Made by a program: the position numbers and the translations under genes. Shown piece after piece: positions 1 to 8,703 of a stretch of DNA of 64,000 bases. Under the pieces are notes generated by a model that saw nothing but the letters and a program-made list of their open reading frames with translations, was not told the DNA's origin and did no database searches. Position 1 is the first letter of the stretch; the number at the start of each line of letters is the position of its first letter. This DNA is from JASLEW01 sp035544875 (lineage in GTDB: Bacteria > Acidobacteriota > Thermoanaerobaculia > Multivoradales > UBA5704), in NCBI GenBank assembly GCA_035544875.1, contig DASZZP010000127.1, positions 1 to 64,000 of the forward strand. The letters run 5' to 3'.

Positions 1-394
1 CGGCCGCGGCCCCTTCTCGTCGCCATCGGCGCACCAGTGCCTTAACATGGCCGCCGCGTGAATCCCGCAACGGCCCGCTCTTGGCTGCGTGACGCCGCCG
101 TAGAGGTTAACTCAACTATGCTCTGTGGAAATCCAGGCTAGCCACCGGAGGATCTGGCCTGACGGTTTCGTTTGCGCCGCCGCCGGACTGGGGAGGGGCG
201 AAAGAGCTCAGTGTGGTGGCTCGCTCACGGCCGCGGCACTCGACTCTCACAGGAGGCGATGATCCCCCCTCCTGCGGGGCAGGGTGGCCACCGGCCCGTA
301 TTTTCACTGGAAGGCCAATCCAGCGCCAGTGAGAGCTGCGCTGCGCCGGGGAGAGGAAACTCTGGCCGAAGCACCAAGCCGGGATGAGAGTTCC
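1..394. other. No gene recognised at left edge
   Basis: I see no convincing coding sequence, RNA gene or clear repeat here. The short open frames give arginine/proline-rich translations with no family signature. If the tRNA fragment at 1772-1822 is the right boundary of an integrated element, this stretch lies inside that element. Confidence 0.4.
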
Positions 395-1609
395 TCACTC
401 GCCAGGTTCCTGGTTTGCCGATGCTCGCAACAAAGATCCGAGGTGCTGGATGATGGTTGCAGCCGCGCCCGCCTGGGCGTCGTCCCGCGCATGCCAATAG
501 ACTTCATCGGTCATCTTGGAAGAGGCATGGCCGAGCAGCTCCTTCATGTGCTCGGAGGCGATTCCCGCCTCGGGTCCGGCGCTCCGGAAGGAATGGCGGG
601 CGCTCTTGGGAGTCGTTCCCGAGATACCGGCCATCTTGCAGAGCCGAGCCCAAGCCTTGTCAAACGACTTGAGGTGCTCCCCGGGTTTGTCAGCCGGAAT
701 CAGCCAGGGGCAGTCGGGTGGGCGCGGGATCGACTGGATGATTCCGACGGTCTCCGGATCGAGCCAGATCTTCCGTCCCTTTGGCCGCTGTCCCGGACGA
801 TCGCCCTTGGCCGATGGTCGATGGATGTGGGGATGAGCCCCAAGCTTCACCCACTCAACACGGCAGGAGAGGATCTCGTCTGGGCGAGCCCCTGTGAGCA
901 AGAGCAGTCTTATGGCCGCAGTGGTTCGCACCGGGAAAAGTGCCTGCTCCTCGGCCTCGCGGAGCGCGGTGCCGAGGCGAGCGTAGTCCTGAGGCTCAAG
1001 GGCGCGTGTTACGGGAGCTTCGGTGTATCGGTCTACGGTTCGCTCGTCGGCTGGGTTGTCGATGACCCACTTCATCTTCTTGGCGAAGGCGAAGGCTGCC
1101 GAGAGCTGCTGGAGAGCACGGTTGGCGGCGACGGGCCGGTCCCGCAGGGAAGTCTTGAAGGCGAGGACATGGTGTGGGGCCAACTCATGCAGGCGCAGGG
1201 CGCCGAACCTGGGGAGGAGGTGCAAGCGCCAGAGGCGCTGGTACTCCTCGAGGGTGCGGGGCTTGTTCCGGGGGGCGACGACCTGATCGAGGTAGATTTG
1301 GGCGAGCTCGGCGATCGTCTTGCGGCGGCCAGCCCGCGCCGGCTGGTGCCTGTCGTCGAGCAAGTCGAGGAGGAGCCTGCGTGCGCGCTCACGTGCTTCC
1401 TCGAGGGGGACGATGTCAACCCTGCCGAGGACATGAGGCTCGCGGCGCCGGCGGACGACGTAAACCTTGGTCTGCCTGTGGACGCGGACGCCGAACCCGC
1501 GGAGGCTGTCGCGACCGCCCGCCTCCATGAGGTAGTAGGAGCGAGTGGCGCGGTCGGTGAAGGGAGCGTCAGCGATGATTCTTCGGGTCAACCTGGGGTG
1601 CTTTGGCAT
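395..1609 (-). CDS. Tyrosine-type site-specific integrase
   Basis: Phage/island-type tyrosine recombinase of 404 aa that would catalyse integration and excision at a tRNA att site. The catalytic set is visible: Arg242 in LLLTGARPDEIL, His339-x-x-Arg342 in ARHSFRSAG, His361 in LLGHASSK and nucleophile Tyr371 in DEVYW. The N-terminal 80 residues resemble the arm-binding DUF4102-like domain (GFGVRVH...KVYVV), followed by a SAM-like core-binding domain at about 95-190. I chose the ATG at 1609 because GGGAG lies 11 nt upstream; a GTG at 1633 would add 8 residues. The gene sits 160 bp from a tRNA-Pro 3' fragment and is transcribed away from it. It appears intact. Confidence 0.93.
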   Translation of the reverse strand: MPKHPRLTRRIIADAPFTDRATRSYYLMEAGGRDSLRGFGVRVHRQTKVYVVRRRREPHVLGRVDIVPLEEARERARRLLLDLLDDRHQPARAGRRKTIAELAQIYLDQVVAPRNKPRTLEEYQRLWRLHLLPRFGALRLHELAPHHVLAFKTSLRDRPVAANRALQQLSAAFAFAKKMKWVIDNPADERTVDRYTEAPVTRALEPQDYARLGTALREAEEQALFPVRTTAAIRLLLLTGARPDEILSCRVEWVKLGAHPHIHRPSAKGDRPGQRPKGRKIWLDPETVGIIQSIPRPPDCPWLIPADKPGEHLKSFDKAWARLCKMAGISGTTPKSARHSFRSAGPEAGIASEHMKELLGHASSKMTDEVYWHARDDAQAGAAATIIQHLGSLLRASANQEPGE

Positions 1610-1625
1610 GAGTTCAGGGGCTCCC

Positions 1626-1645
1626 GAGTACACTTTGAGTACACT
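1626..1645. repeat. Tandem 9-bp direct repeats upstream of integrase
   Basis: GAGTACACT occurs at 1626-1634 and again at 1637-1645, an 11-bp period, immediately upstream of the integrase start and between it and the tRNA fragment. This is the usual position of arm-type integrase or excisionase sites. The role is inferred; only the repeat is seen. Confidence 0.5.
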
Positions 1646-1771
1646 ACCCCAAAGGCAAAGTGAGGTAAAGAGGGGTAATTCCTGGAGATTGACGAAGCCT
1701 ATAAATGGCTTGTGTCCAGTAACTTAGAGGGATTCTTGGTAAAGGTGCGGAAAGGTCAAAAAAGTGCCCAA

Positions 1772-1822
1772 TTTTGAATGGGGTTCAGGGGGTCCCGGGT
1801 TCAAATCCCGGCGTCCCGACCA
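1772..1822 (+). other. tRNA-Pro(GGG) 3' half, probable att site
   Basis: The 3' half of a tRNA is clear. It has an anticodon-loop-like ATGGGGT with GGG at positions 34-36, a GGGTC variable loop, a perfect T arm (CCGGG, loop TTCAAAT, CCCGG), a 3' acceptor strand CGTCCCG, discriminator A and encoded CCA ending at 1822. The 5' half (matching acceptor strand and D arm) is absent upstream; only a weak five-base match to the anticodon stem is present. Integrases commonly recombine within the anticodon or T arm and leave such a fragment at the distal end of the element. With this orientation the intact tRNA should lie to the left, outside the window. Confidence 0.8.
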
Positions 1823-2018
1823 TTGAAAATAAAGAACTTATCGCTTAGTGCGATCTTCGTCGGCCGATCTCTTTTCCTGCCGAGTAACCAAGAAGTAACC
1901 AGCATTTTGATGCTGTGCCCACTCGTGTTTGTAGCGCCTGGAAGTGCCAGTCGAACACCACAGAGTCGTGTGTGACGTTGAGACGCCAGAGTCTGCGGCT
2001 GGGCGTCACCGGGGACCC
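1823..2018. other. Intergenic, nothing recognised
   Basis: This is the flank just outside the putative att site. It is noticeably more AT-rich at 1823-1915. I see no gene. Confidence 0.4.
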
Positions 2019-2283
2019 TCAGAGCGGCAGGGCGCAGATTCGGTTAACCCATTCGTCCGGGTCACTCGCTGCCCAGATGAGAACGAGCTGTTCGTTCGCT
2101 ACTGGAACCGGCAGGTGCTGGGGAACCAGCACGACGCCAGCGCTCACGCCCGATTGCACGAAATCGGCAAAGTGCTTGGGCATCGTCCTAATGTCGTGGG
2201 TGACCAAGACCCTGCGTGCCTTGGCCGAGGCCGCCAGGACCTCGGGCTCCGGAACGCCTACGAGTCCCGCCTGAACCGCGGTG
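2019..2283 (-). pseudogene. DUF5615 (PIN-like) protein, 5'-truncated relic
   Basis: The minus frame reads GLVGVPEPEVLAASAKARRV then VLVTHDIRTMPKHF and ends in DPDEWVNRI. This is the body and C-terminus of a DUF5615/Mut7-C-like PIN-fold protein; the hallmark is the LVTHD...TMPKHF segment. The first ~35 residues with the N-terminal acidic motif are missing, because upstream of 2283 the sequence becomes the DCC relic in another frame. No start codon with a ribosome site is seen. I interpret it as a relic of a toxin-like gene produced by a deletion that joined it to its neighbour. Confidence 0.65.
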
Positions 2284-2589
2284 CAAAAACCAGAAGCCGC
2301 TGAGCGCCGACAGGATCGCCAGGGCTCCGGTCGAGCGCACCAGCGCCCGTTCCCGCGGAGTGCCGCGGTCTCGGATGAAGACGACGCTGCGCAGATCCTC
2401 GTGCACCCGGTGCTGGGCGAGCAGGCGGGAGGCGGTCTCGCTCTGGAGGGGTGCGAAGCTCAACACCTCGCTTCGATCCACCTCGAGCAGGAACTGCACG
2501 GTGCGGTTGCAGAGCCCGCAGACGCCGTCGTAAAGGACGAGCTGCTGCGCTCCTGCAACCCGGCAGGCGGGCCGCGCGCGCCCTCTCAC
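2282..2589 (-). pseudogene. DCC-family thiol-disulfide oxidoreductase (DUF393), 3'-truncated
   Basis: The frame contains LVLYDGVCGLCNRTVQFLLE, which is the family-defining D-G-x-C-x-x-C motif, followed by the RSVVFIRD and STGALAILSAL segments typical of DUF393 proteins. Family members usually run about 30-50 residues further (a P-R-x-L-R-D-x-x-Y region). Here homology stops at about SALSGFWFLH and the frame runs into out-of-frame DUF5615 sequence until 2188. The only in-frame start candidate is a GTG at 2589. It could still make a truncated redox protein, but I call it a relic. Confidence 0.6.
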
Positions 2590-2643
2590 TCCGGCACCTC
2601 ATGCCGGGCCGCGAGAACGTCGTTGCTTGTAGAATCGCCCAGC

Positions 2644-3639
2644 GTGTCACCCTATCGCGCTCGACTCTATCGTCTGATCTTCGCGGCGGCCGCCGTCTAC
2701 AACGTCGCCTTCGGCTTGTGGGCCGCCATTGTCCCGCGGTCGTTCTTCATCCTTTTCGATTTGACGCCGCCATCGTACCCTGCGATCTGGGCCTGCCTGG
2801 GCATGGTCATCGGCCTTTACGGCCTCGGCTATGCGTACGCAGCGTGGCGCCTTGATCGCGCCACGCCGTTCATCGCCATCGGCCTCCTGGGCAAGATCTT
2901 CGGTCCGGTGGGCTGGATCCTGGCCGTCAACCATGGCGAGCTGCCGGTCCGCACGTTGACCATGATCGTGTTCAACGACGTGATCTGGTGGCTGCCGTTC
3001 TGCCTGTTCCTGCTCGAAGGCACGCGCGTTGCCGCAGCCGTGCGGGCCGCGGCGCCGTACGTATGCGCGGCGGCCAACTTCGCGGCGATCCTGACGATGG
3101 CGACGCTGCTGCGCCCCGGAACGGAGCTGGTGCGCGCCGCGGCAGATCGCGTCGCCTACATGTCGCGGCATCCGGCGCTCTGGCGCGCCGGCTGGGCGGT
3201 GTGGATCGCCGCCGCGGTCAGCCTCGTGGCGTTCTATGCCTGGTGGGGCAGCTTTCTCCGCCGCTCGACGTGGGCCATCGTGGCGGTCGGCGTGGCAGCA
3301 GCGGGCCTGGTGTGCGACCTGTTCGCGGAGTCCCTCCTGATCGGCTGGCTGCCGCGCGACTACGAGCGCGTTGCGCCACTCGCCACGATGTGTACCGGGG
3401 CCGCGGCCAACGGTCTTTACACCCTCGCGGGCATCGCCTTGACGACGGCCACGAGATCGCTGCGCGGTGCGCGCCTAGCGCTCACCTGGGCGGTCTGGCT
3501 CGCCGGCGTGGCATTGACGGTGTGCACGATGGCGCGCACGCCCTCCGGAATCGCGGTCTCGGCGGGTGTTCTCTTTGCGCTGTTCTGCCCGTGGGCGGTT
3601 TGGCTTGGCCTTACGCTGCCGGCCGCGGTGGAGCCGTGA
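2644..3639 (+). CDS. Multi-pass membrane protein of unknown function
   Basis: A 331-aa integral membrane protein with around eight hydrophobic segments, from the first (LIFAAAAVYNVAFGLWAAI) to the last near the C-terminus (GVLFALFCPWAVWLGL). I recognise no catalytic motif. The open frame extends far upstream, but the GTG at 2644 (VSPYRARLYRL) starts just before the first membrane segment and after a plausible intergenic stretch. Its stop overlaps the start of the saccharopine-dehydrogenase-like gene by 4 nt (GTGA), implying translational coupling and a shared role, possibly lipid or membrane modification. The latter is inference. Confidence 0.75.
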   Translation: MSPYRARLYRLIFAAAAVYNVAFGLWAAIVPRSFFILFDLTPPSYPAIWACLGMVIGLYGLGYAYAAWRLDRATPFIAIGLLGKIFGPVGWILAVNHGELPVRTLTMIVFNDVIWWLPFCLFLLEGTRVAAAVRAAAPYVCAAANFAAILTMATLLRPGTELVRAAADRVAYMSRHPALWRAGWAVWIAAAVSLVAFYAWWGSFLRRSTWAIVAVGVAAAGLVCDLFAESLLIGWLPRDYERVAPLATMCTGAAANGLYTLAGIALTTATRSLRGARLALTWAVWLAGVALTVCTMARTPSGIAVSAGVLFALFCPWAVWLGLTLPAAVEP

Positions 3640-4658
3640 GCCGGATCCTCGTCATCGGCGGCCGCGGTTTCTTCGGCGCCGCCGCCGTGGAGCTGCTGCG
3701 GCGCGATGGCGAACGGCCGCTCGTCGGCTCGCGGCGGCCGGGGGCCGATTGCCGGGTCGACGCGGAGGATCCCGCCTCGCTGCGTGCGGCGCTGCGCGCC
3801 GGTGACGTCGTGATCGATGCCGCCGGGCCTTTCCAGCAGCGCTCGCCCCTGCTGGTCGAGACCGCCCTTGCCGCGGGCTGTGACGTCATCGATCTCGCGG
3901 ACAGCCTGGACTATGCGCTGGCGATGCAGCGGCTGACGCCGCGGATCGACCGCGCGGGAACGCGCGTGCTCACGTCGTGCAGCTCGGTTTCGGCGGTCAC
4001 TGCCGCCCTGGTTCGAATTCTCGCGGTGACGGCGCCCACCCGGATCTCGGCGTTCCTGGCGCCGGCAACCAGGAACACCTCCACGGCTGCCACGGCGCAG
4101 TCGCTCTTGGCGAGCCTGGAGCGGCCCATCCGCGTGCTGCGCGGCGGCCGCCTCGTCGAGAGGCGCGCCTTCAGCGAAGCAAGCCGCTTCGAGTTCGCGC
4201 CACCCGTCGGCACGGTCGAGGCGCGGCTTGGCGAGAGCCCTGACGCCGTCACGCTGCCACCGATCTGGCCGACGCTGCGAGACGTGGATCTCTGGGTGGA
4301 CACTCGGCGCCGGCTGCTCAACGCGCTGTTCGCCGCGGCGGCGCGCCACCCAACGGTGCGAAGCCTGCTGCGCGGCATGCAGCCGGCCGGCCGCCGAATC
4401 GCGAAATGGTTCGGCGCCAGGTCGGGTGGGTTCGCCGTCGAGGTCGAAGACGCCGGCGGCGCGCGGCATGCGGCGGGGTTCGTCCATCCGCGGCACAGCT
4501 ACGTGGTCGCCGTCGCGCCGGCGGTGCTCGCCGCGAGAGCGATCAAGGCTCGAACGTTCACCGCCTCCGGACTGGTGGCCGCGGATCGACAGGTCGATCC
4601 GCAAGAGCTCGTCGACTACCTGGAGCGAGCCGGCGTGCGGCACTTCAGCCGCATTTGA
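3636..4658 (+). CDS. Saccharopine dehydrogenase-like NAD(P)-binding protein
   Basis: A 340-aa protein that opens with a Rossmann nucleotide-binding motif (ILVIGGRGFFGAAAVELL). It continues with DVVIDAAGPFQ and LAAGCDVIDLADS, which are diagnostic of the saccharopine dehydrogenase/trans-acting enoyl reductase group (COG1748/COG3268). These enzymes are NAD(P)-dependent; the substrate here cannot be told from sequence. Start is GTG at 3636, overlapping the upstream membrane-protein stop. It lacks the full C-terminal catalytic half of true lysine-pathway saccharopine dehydrogenases. Confidence 0.85.
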   Translation: MSRILVIGGRGFFGAAAVELLRRDGERPLVGSRRPGADCRVDAEDPASLRAALRAGDVVIDAAGPFQQRSPLLVETALAAGCDVIDLADSLDYALAMQRLTPRIDRAGTRVLTSCSSVSAVTAALVRILAVTAPTRISAFLAPATRNTSTAATAQSLLASLERPIRVLRGGRLVERRAFSEASRFEFAPPVGTVEARLGESPDAVTLPPIWPTLRDVDLWVDTRRRLLNALFAAAARHPTVRSLLRGMQPAGRRIAKWFGARSGGFAVEVEDAGGARHAAGFVHPRHSYVVAVAPAVLAARAIKARTFTASGLVAADRQVDPQELVDYLERAGVRHFSRI

Positions 4659-4735
4659 ACGCCGGCGGCAGCACGATCAAGGTTCCGGCGGGCTCCGGGC
4701 CCGGTGGCGCCTGGGTGGTCGGTTAGAATTTCCCC

Positions 4736-5127
4736 GTCGGTTCGAGCGTCACCCTGACCGAGACCATCGCGGCCGGTGACACGGTGGCGAGCATCACCGT
4801 TAGACCGCCCGGTCGAATCGTGGGTACGCCCAACCTCACCCTGGGCAGCGTCAACATCACGATCGGCACCGGGGTCACCGAGGTCACGTATGCCAACAAG
4901 AACACCGGCTTCCTCGAGATCTGCAAGACGGGGAATGCCCGCTGGTAGCTTCACCTTCTTCGTCAACCTGGCCTGGCGGCCTGGGACCATTTGTCGTTGC
5001 GGCTGGGACCCGCTCGTCGGCCATTGAAGTCGTCGCTGGCCAGGTTGCCATCCAGGAAACGCCAAACCTCGGCACCGCCATGACCGGTTGCTCCGCGCTC
5101 CCGCCGAATCAACAGGGTCCAATGTAA
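4736..5127 (+). pseudogene. Relic of a secreted repeat-type surface protein
   Basis: In one frame the sequence reads VTLTETIAAGDTVASITV and later TPNLTLGSVNITIGTGVTEV, then FLEICKTG. A frame change follows into AGSFTFFVN, and another gives PFVVAAGTRSSAIEVVAGQV and a terminal GCSALPPNQQ before a stop near 5127. Thr/Val-rich beta-strand periodicity with EICK...GSFTF resembles prealbumin-like or DUF11-type beta-sandwich domains of surface adhesins. At least two frameshifts and no start show that it is not functional as read. Confidence 0.5.
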
Positions 5128-5370
5128 CACCGGTCGACTCCTAGTCTCTGGGGCGGGCGCACCTTGGCATGGCGCTGGCCGCCGGGTCGGCGGCGGCGCG
5201 ACGGGTCAGCGCCGAGGAGGGTGCGGTTGCCTGAACGGGGCTGCTAGCGCAGAGGCGGCCGTCAGGGTTCGTGGGGCAGCCGCTCCATGAGCCGCTCGAG
5301 CACAGGGCATCGCGGGTCGGCCTCACCGGCGCGCTCGAGGATGACATCCGGTTCCGCAAACCGGACCTCA

Positions 5371-5900
5371 GATCTTCCCGGTCAGTGCCGAGATCCCGCC
5401 TGCGACTGCGGCGGCCGGCGCCAGGATGAGCAGCTCGCCAGTCTTGGGTCTTGGTGTGCCGGCGGCTGGCGTGGCAACGGCGAGGTCGGCAGGAGGCGGC
5501 GCGAAGAGCACACTGCCCAGTGCTCCGGCGATCAGGAAAAGCACCGTCAGCTCGCGTTCGACCATGACCGTGATGGCGCAGGAGAGAGCGAAGAACAGCC
5601 ATGCCAACCAGTCGCGGCGCAGCGTCTTGCGCCCAAGGCTCCAGCACGCCTTGACGATCAGCGAGACGACCACCGGCGCGATGCCGTAGAACAGGGGCAG
5701 GCGGCGGCGATCGCCAGGCCGTCGTCGTACTCGCCTTCGCTCAGCCAGCGCCGCTTCTCGACCAGGTCGCGGCGCATGGCGTCGGCGAGGGCGACGGGAC
5801 CACCGAAGCCGAGCGCTCCCAGGCGCAGGAAGTAGCGCGCCAGCGCCCAGATCGAGGGCGGCGGCAGGACGGCGGCGTGGGCCTGGACCGACTCGGCCAT
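5371..5900 (-). pseudogene. Chromate transporter ChrA, deleted and frameshifted
   Basis: The N-terminus (from ATG 5900) has the ChrA signature LARYFLRLGALGFGGPVAL, then MRRDLVEKRRWLSEGEYDDGLAIA. The conserved QLAPGP helix and following membrane segments are missing. The sequence then resumes in another frame with LFYGIAPVVVSLIVKACW and two further hydrophobic stretches before a stop at about 5370. ChrA proteins export chromate or sulfate and are normally ~190 aa (short) or ~390 aa (long). The internal deletion plus frame change mark this as a pseudogene. Confidence 0.75.
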
Positions 5901-6072
5901 CGGGCTTCGGGCTCGTTCCCGGACTCTCAGCGCCCCTGGACGGTGAAGTCGTCGTCCTGGATCACCGAGCTGGCCTAGAGGCTCTCTGCGTGAAGCAACA
6001 ACGAAGCGTCGTCACGAGTGTCTTCTATCGGTTGCTATTTATTCATGTCAACTGCCAGCCGTTACGCCTGTA

Positions 6073-8514
6073 TCATCCGGCCCGGAGAGCCTCCATCGGA
6101 TCCGTCCGCGAGGCGCGGCGGGCTGGAAAGAAGCTCGCGCCGAGCGCCGTCGCCACCAGCAGTATCGCGATGCCGAAGAAGGTCACTGGATCGCTCGGGC
6201 TCAGGCCGAACAGCAGGCCGGCGAGCAGGCGGCTCAGGGCGAGGGCGCCCACCGTGCCGATCCCGACTCCGGCCAGCGCCAGCACCAGGCCTTGGCGCAC
6301 CACGAGCCTGAGCACGTCCCCCTGGTGCGCCCCCAGAGCCATGCGCATCCCGATCTCCCGTTTCCGCTGGGCGACCGAGTAGGACACTACGCCGTAGATC
6401 CCGACCGCCGCGAGCAGCAACCCCGTAAGCCCGAGGAGACTGGCTACCGTGGCGGCGATGCGCTGCGGCAGACGAGAGACGGCGATCGACTCGAGCATCG
6501 TCATCAGGCTGAGGATCGGCAGGTTCCCTGCCAACTGGCGGACCTCGCGCCGCACGGCCGGGGCCAGGGCCGTCGGGCTCCCTCCCACGCGCGCGAACAA
6601 GGTCATCCGCGAGCCGGGGGCTTGCGGAAACGGCAGATACAAGAAATCGCGCGGATCCTCGTTCACCCGCGAGTACTTGCTGTCCTTGGCGAGCCCCACG
6701 ATCTCCACCACCTGGTTGTTCTGGAGGAACCGCTTACCGATCGGGTCTTCCCCGGGCCAGAAATGGCGAGCCATGGTTTCGTTGACGACCGCGACGGGGT
6801 GCCCACGCTCGCGGTCCGCCGCGCTGAAGTCTCGCCCGCGCAGGAGCTGGATGCGCAAAACCTCGAAGTAGCGGGTGCCGATCCGGCTGTACTCCACCTT
6901 GAAGGCGTCCTGGCCCGCGGGCGGCTGGCGCCCGTCGACCTTGACCGGGGTCCGGCTGGTACCGAAAAGGTTGCCGAGGCCAAGCGGCGTCGCGTCCGCG
7001 AGGCACACCGCCAGAACGCCCGGCAACGCTGCCACCCGTTCGCTGAGTCGCATGAAGAGCTCTCGAGACCGCGCGTTGTCGTACCCGAGGACCGCGGGAT
7101 CCAAGGTCACGGTCTCGACCTGGTTGGGGTCGAATCCCGGGTAGGCCGACGCGGCATGGTGCAGCGCCCGCAGGAACAAGCCCGCCGTGATCAGCAGCAG
7201 GAGAGATACCGCGACCTGCCCGACGACAAAGGCACTGCGCAGGCGCGCCGCCCCACTCCTTCCCTGGCCGGCGCCCTCCTTGAGCTCCGGCACCAGATCC
7301 CGACTCGCGGCCTGCCGGGCCGGCACCATGCCGAACGCCAGGCCGCAAACGACGGAGATCGCGAGCGTGAAGCCCAGCACGCGGAGATCGGGGGTGAAGT
7401 CGAACACCAGCCGAATGCCGAGCGGCGGCTCGAACTGCCGCAGCAACGCCAGACCCCAGCTGGCCAGCAGGAAGCCGCCGCCCGCGCCGAGCAGGGCCAA
7501 GAACACGCTCTCGGTCAGCAGTTGCCTGATGAGCCGCGCCCGGGCCATGCCCAACGCCAGCCGGATCGCGATCTCCTTGCTGCGCACCGCGGCCCTTGCC
7601 AGCAGCATGCCGGCGACGTTGACGCAGGCGATGAGCAGCACGAACCCGGCGACCGCCAGGAGAACGGCCAGCAAGCCGACGACGCCGCTCTGAATATCTC
7701 GGTCGTAGCCGGTCATGGGAGTCAGGGCGATCTCGAAGTTGCGATCTTCGGGATGCTCGAGCGCGAGCCGGCGGGCGATCGTGTTCATCCCAGCCTGGGC
7801 CCTGGCGGGCGACACCCCCGGCCGGAGGCGGCCGATCGCCTCCAGCCAGACGGTGTGCCGATTCTCCAGATCGGTGCGTTGCAGAACGAGATCCGCCATC
7901 GCGGTGGGAAGAAAGACGTCGGAGACAAAGCCGAAGAAGGTGCCGCCGAAGCCCTCGGCGGCAATGCCGATCACGGTGAAGGGGATGCCATTCAAGATCA
8001 GCTCTTTCCCGACCAGCGACGGATCGCCGCCGAAGCGCCGCCGCCACAGGGCATGGCTCACCACGGCGACCCGATGCGTCCCCCGCGTCCGATCCTCCTC
8101 GGGGAGGAAGAAGCGGCCCTTGGCGGGGCGGGCCCCGAGGACCGCAAAGTAATTCCCCGAGACGACCTGCGCGGCGACCAGCTCCGACTCGCCGTTCCGG
8201 GTCAAGCTCAGCGCGCGGTCGGTGAAGACGGCGAGCCCGAAGAACACGTCGTTGAAGTCGCGATAGTCACGGTAGGCCGCGAGAGGGAAACCACCGAGCT
8301 GTCGCTTTTCTCCCACCTCGTTGCGGAACACATTGACCAGCCGCTCCGGCTCCGCAACCCCGGGCAGCGGCCGCAGCAGAAGCGAGTTGACGAGAGTGAA
8401 GATTGCGGTGCTCGCCCCGATACCGATCGCCAGAGAGGCAACGGCCGTGATCGAAAACCAAGGGCTTCGACGCAGCGCCCGCAGGCTGTAGATCAAGTCG
8501 CGGACAACGCCCAT
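6073..8514 (-). CDS. ADOP-family ABC transporter permease (MacB/FtsX type)
   Basis: An 813-aa permease. It has an N-terminal membrane segment (ITAVASLAIGIGASTAIFTLVNSLLL), a large periplasmic MacB core domain, a cluster of three membrane segments at about 270-400 (with the FtsX motif ARAAVRSKEIAIRLALGMARARLIRQ split over segments), a second MacB core, and three C-terminal segments ending in FFPARRASRTDPMEALRAG. The internal duplication, absence of a cognate ATPase and RALRRSPWF start match the acidobacterial duplicated orphan permease group. Function is presumably mechanotransmission or efflux with an ATPase encoded elsewhere. The ATG at 8514 is unambiguous. It is divergent from an AraC regulator that may control it. 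Confidence 0.9.
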   Translation of the reverse strand: MGVVRDLIYSLRALRRSPWFSITAVASLAIGIGASTAIFTLVNSLLLRPLPGVAEPERLVNVFRNEVGEKRQLGGFPLAAYRDYRDFNDVFFGLAVFTDRALSLTRNGESELVAAQVVSGNYFAVLGARPAKGRFFLPEEDRTRGTHRVAVVSHALWRRRFGGDPSLVGKELILNGIPFTVIGIAAEGFGGTFFGFVSDVFLPTAMADLVLQRTDLENRHTVWLEAIGRLRPGVSPARAQAGMNTIARRLALEHPEDRNFEIALTPMTGYDRDIQSGVVGLLAVLLAVAGFVLLIACVNVAGMLLARAAVRSKEIAIRLALGMARARLIRQLLTESVFLALLGAGGGFLLASWGLALLRQFEPPLGIRLVFDFTPDLRVLGFTLAISVVCGLAFGMVPARQAASRDLVPELKEGAGQGRSGAARLRSAFVVGQVAVSLLLLITAGLFLRALHHAASAYPGFDPNQVETVTLDPAVLGYDNARSRELFMRLSERVAALPGVLAVCLADATPLGLGNLFGTSRTPVKVDGRQPPAGQDAFKVEYSRIGTRYFEVLRIQLLRGRDFSAADRERGHPVAVVNETMARHFWPGEDPIGKRFLQNNQVVEIVGLAKDSKYSRVNEDPRDFLYLPFPQAPGSRMTLFARVGGSPTALAPAVRREVRQLAGNLPILSLMTMLESIAVSRLPQRIAATVASLLGLTGLLLAAVGIYGVVSYSVAQRKREIGMRMALGAHQGDVLRLVVRQGLVLALAGVGIGTVGALALSRLLAGLLFGLSPSDPVTFFGIAILLVATALGASFFPARRASRTDPMEALRAG

Positions 8515-8591
8515 CAGACTACCTCCAATCGCCGCGCCTCGTCCCCGTCACATGATCGCGGTCTGCGCCCGTCTGAAGATAGCATGGCAAG

Positions 8592-8601
8592 AAGAATTCT
8601 T
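8592..8601. promoter_or_regulatory. 10-bp palindrome in divergent ADOP/AraC intergenic region
   Basis: AAGAATTCTT is a perfect palindrome in the 189-bp gap between the divergent permease and AraC-type regulator. It could be an operator, but a 10-bp palindrome is weak evidence on its own. I could not assign confident -35/-10 boxes. Confidence 0.2.
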
Positions 8602-8703
8602 GGGACGACCGTCGCCGGTCGCCGCGCGACGGACGAGCCGCCGCGGGACCTGTGGACGCCACACGGAGGTTTGACCAGGACCCTCCGCGAGAGTAGAGTG
8701 CGA

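Noticed and set aside
284..1663. 459-codon plus-strand open frame over the integrase
   Set aside because: Antisense to a gene with complete catalytic motifs; its translation has no family signal.
6292..8703. Long plus-strand frame continuous with the AraC gene
   Set aside because: The upstream 800 codons are the antisense of the ADOP permease; only the part from 8704 has homology.
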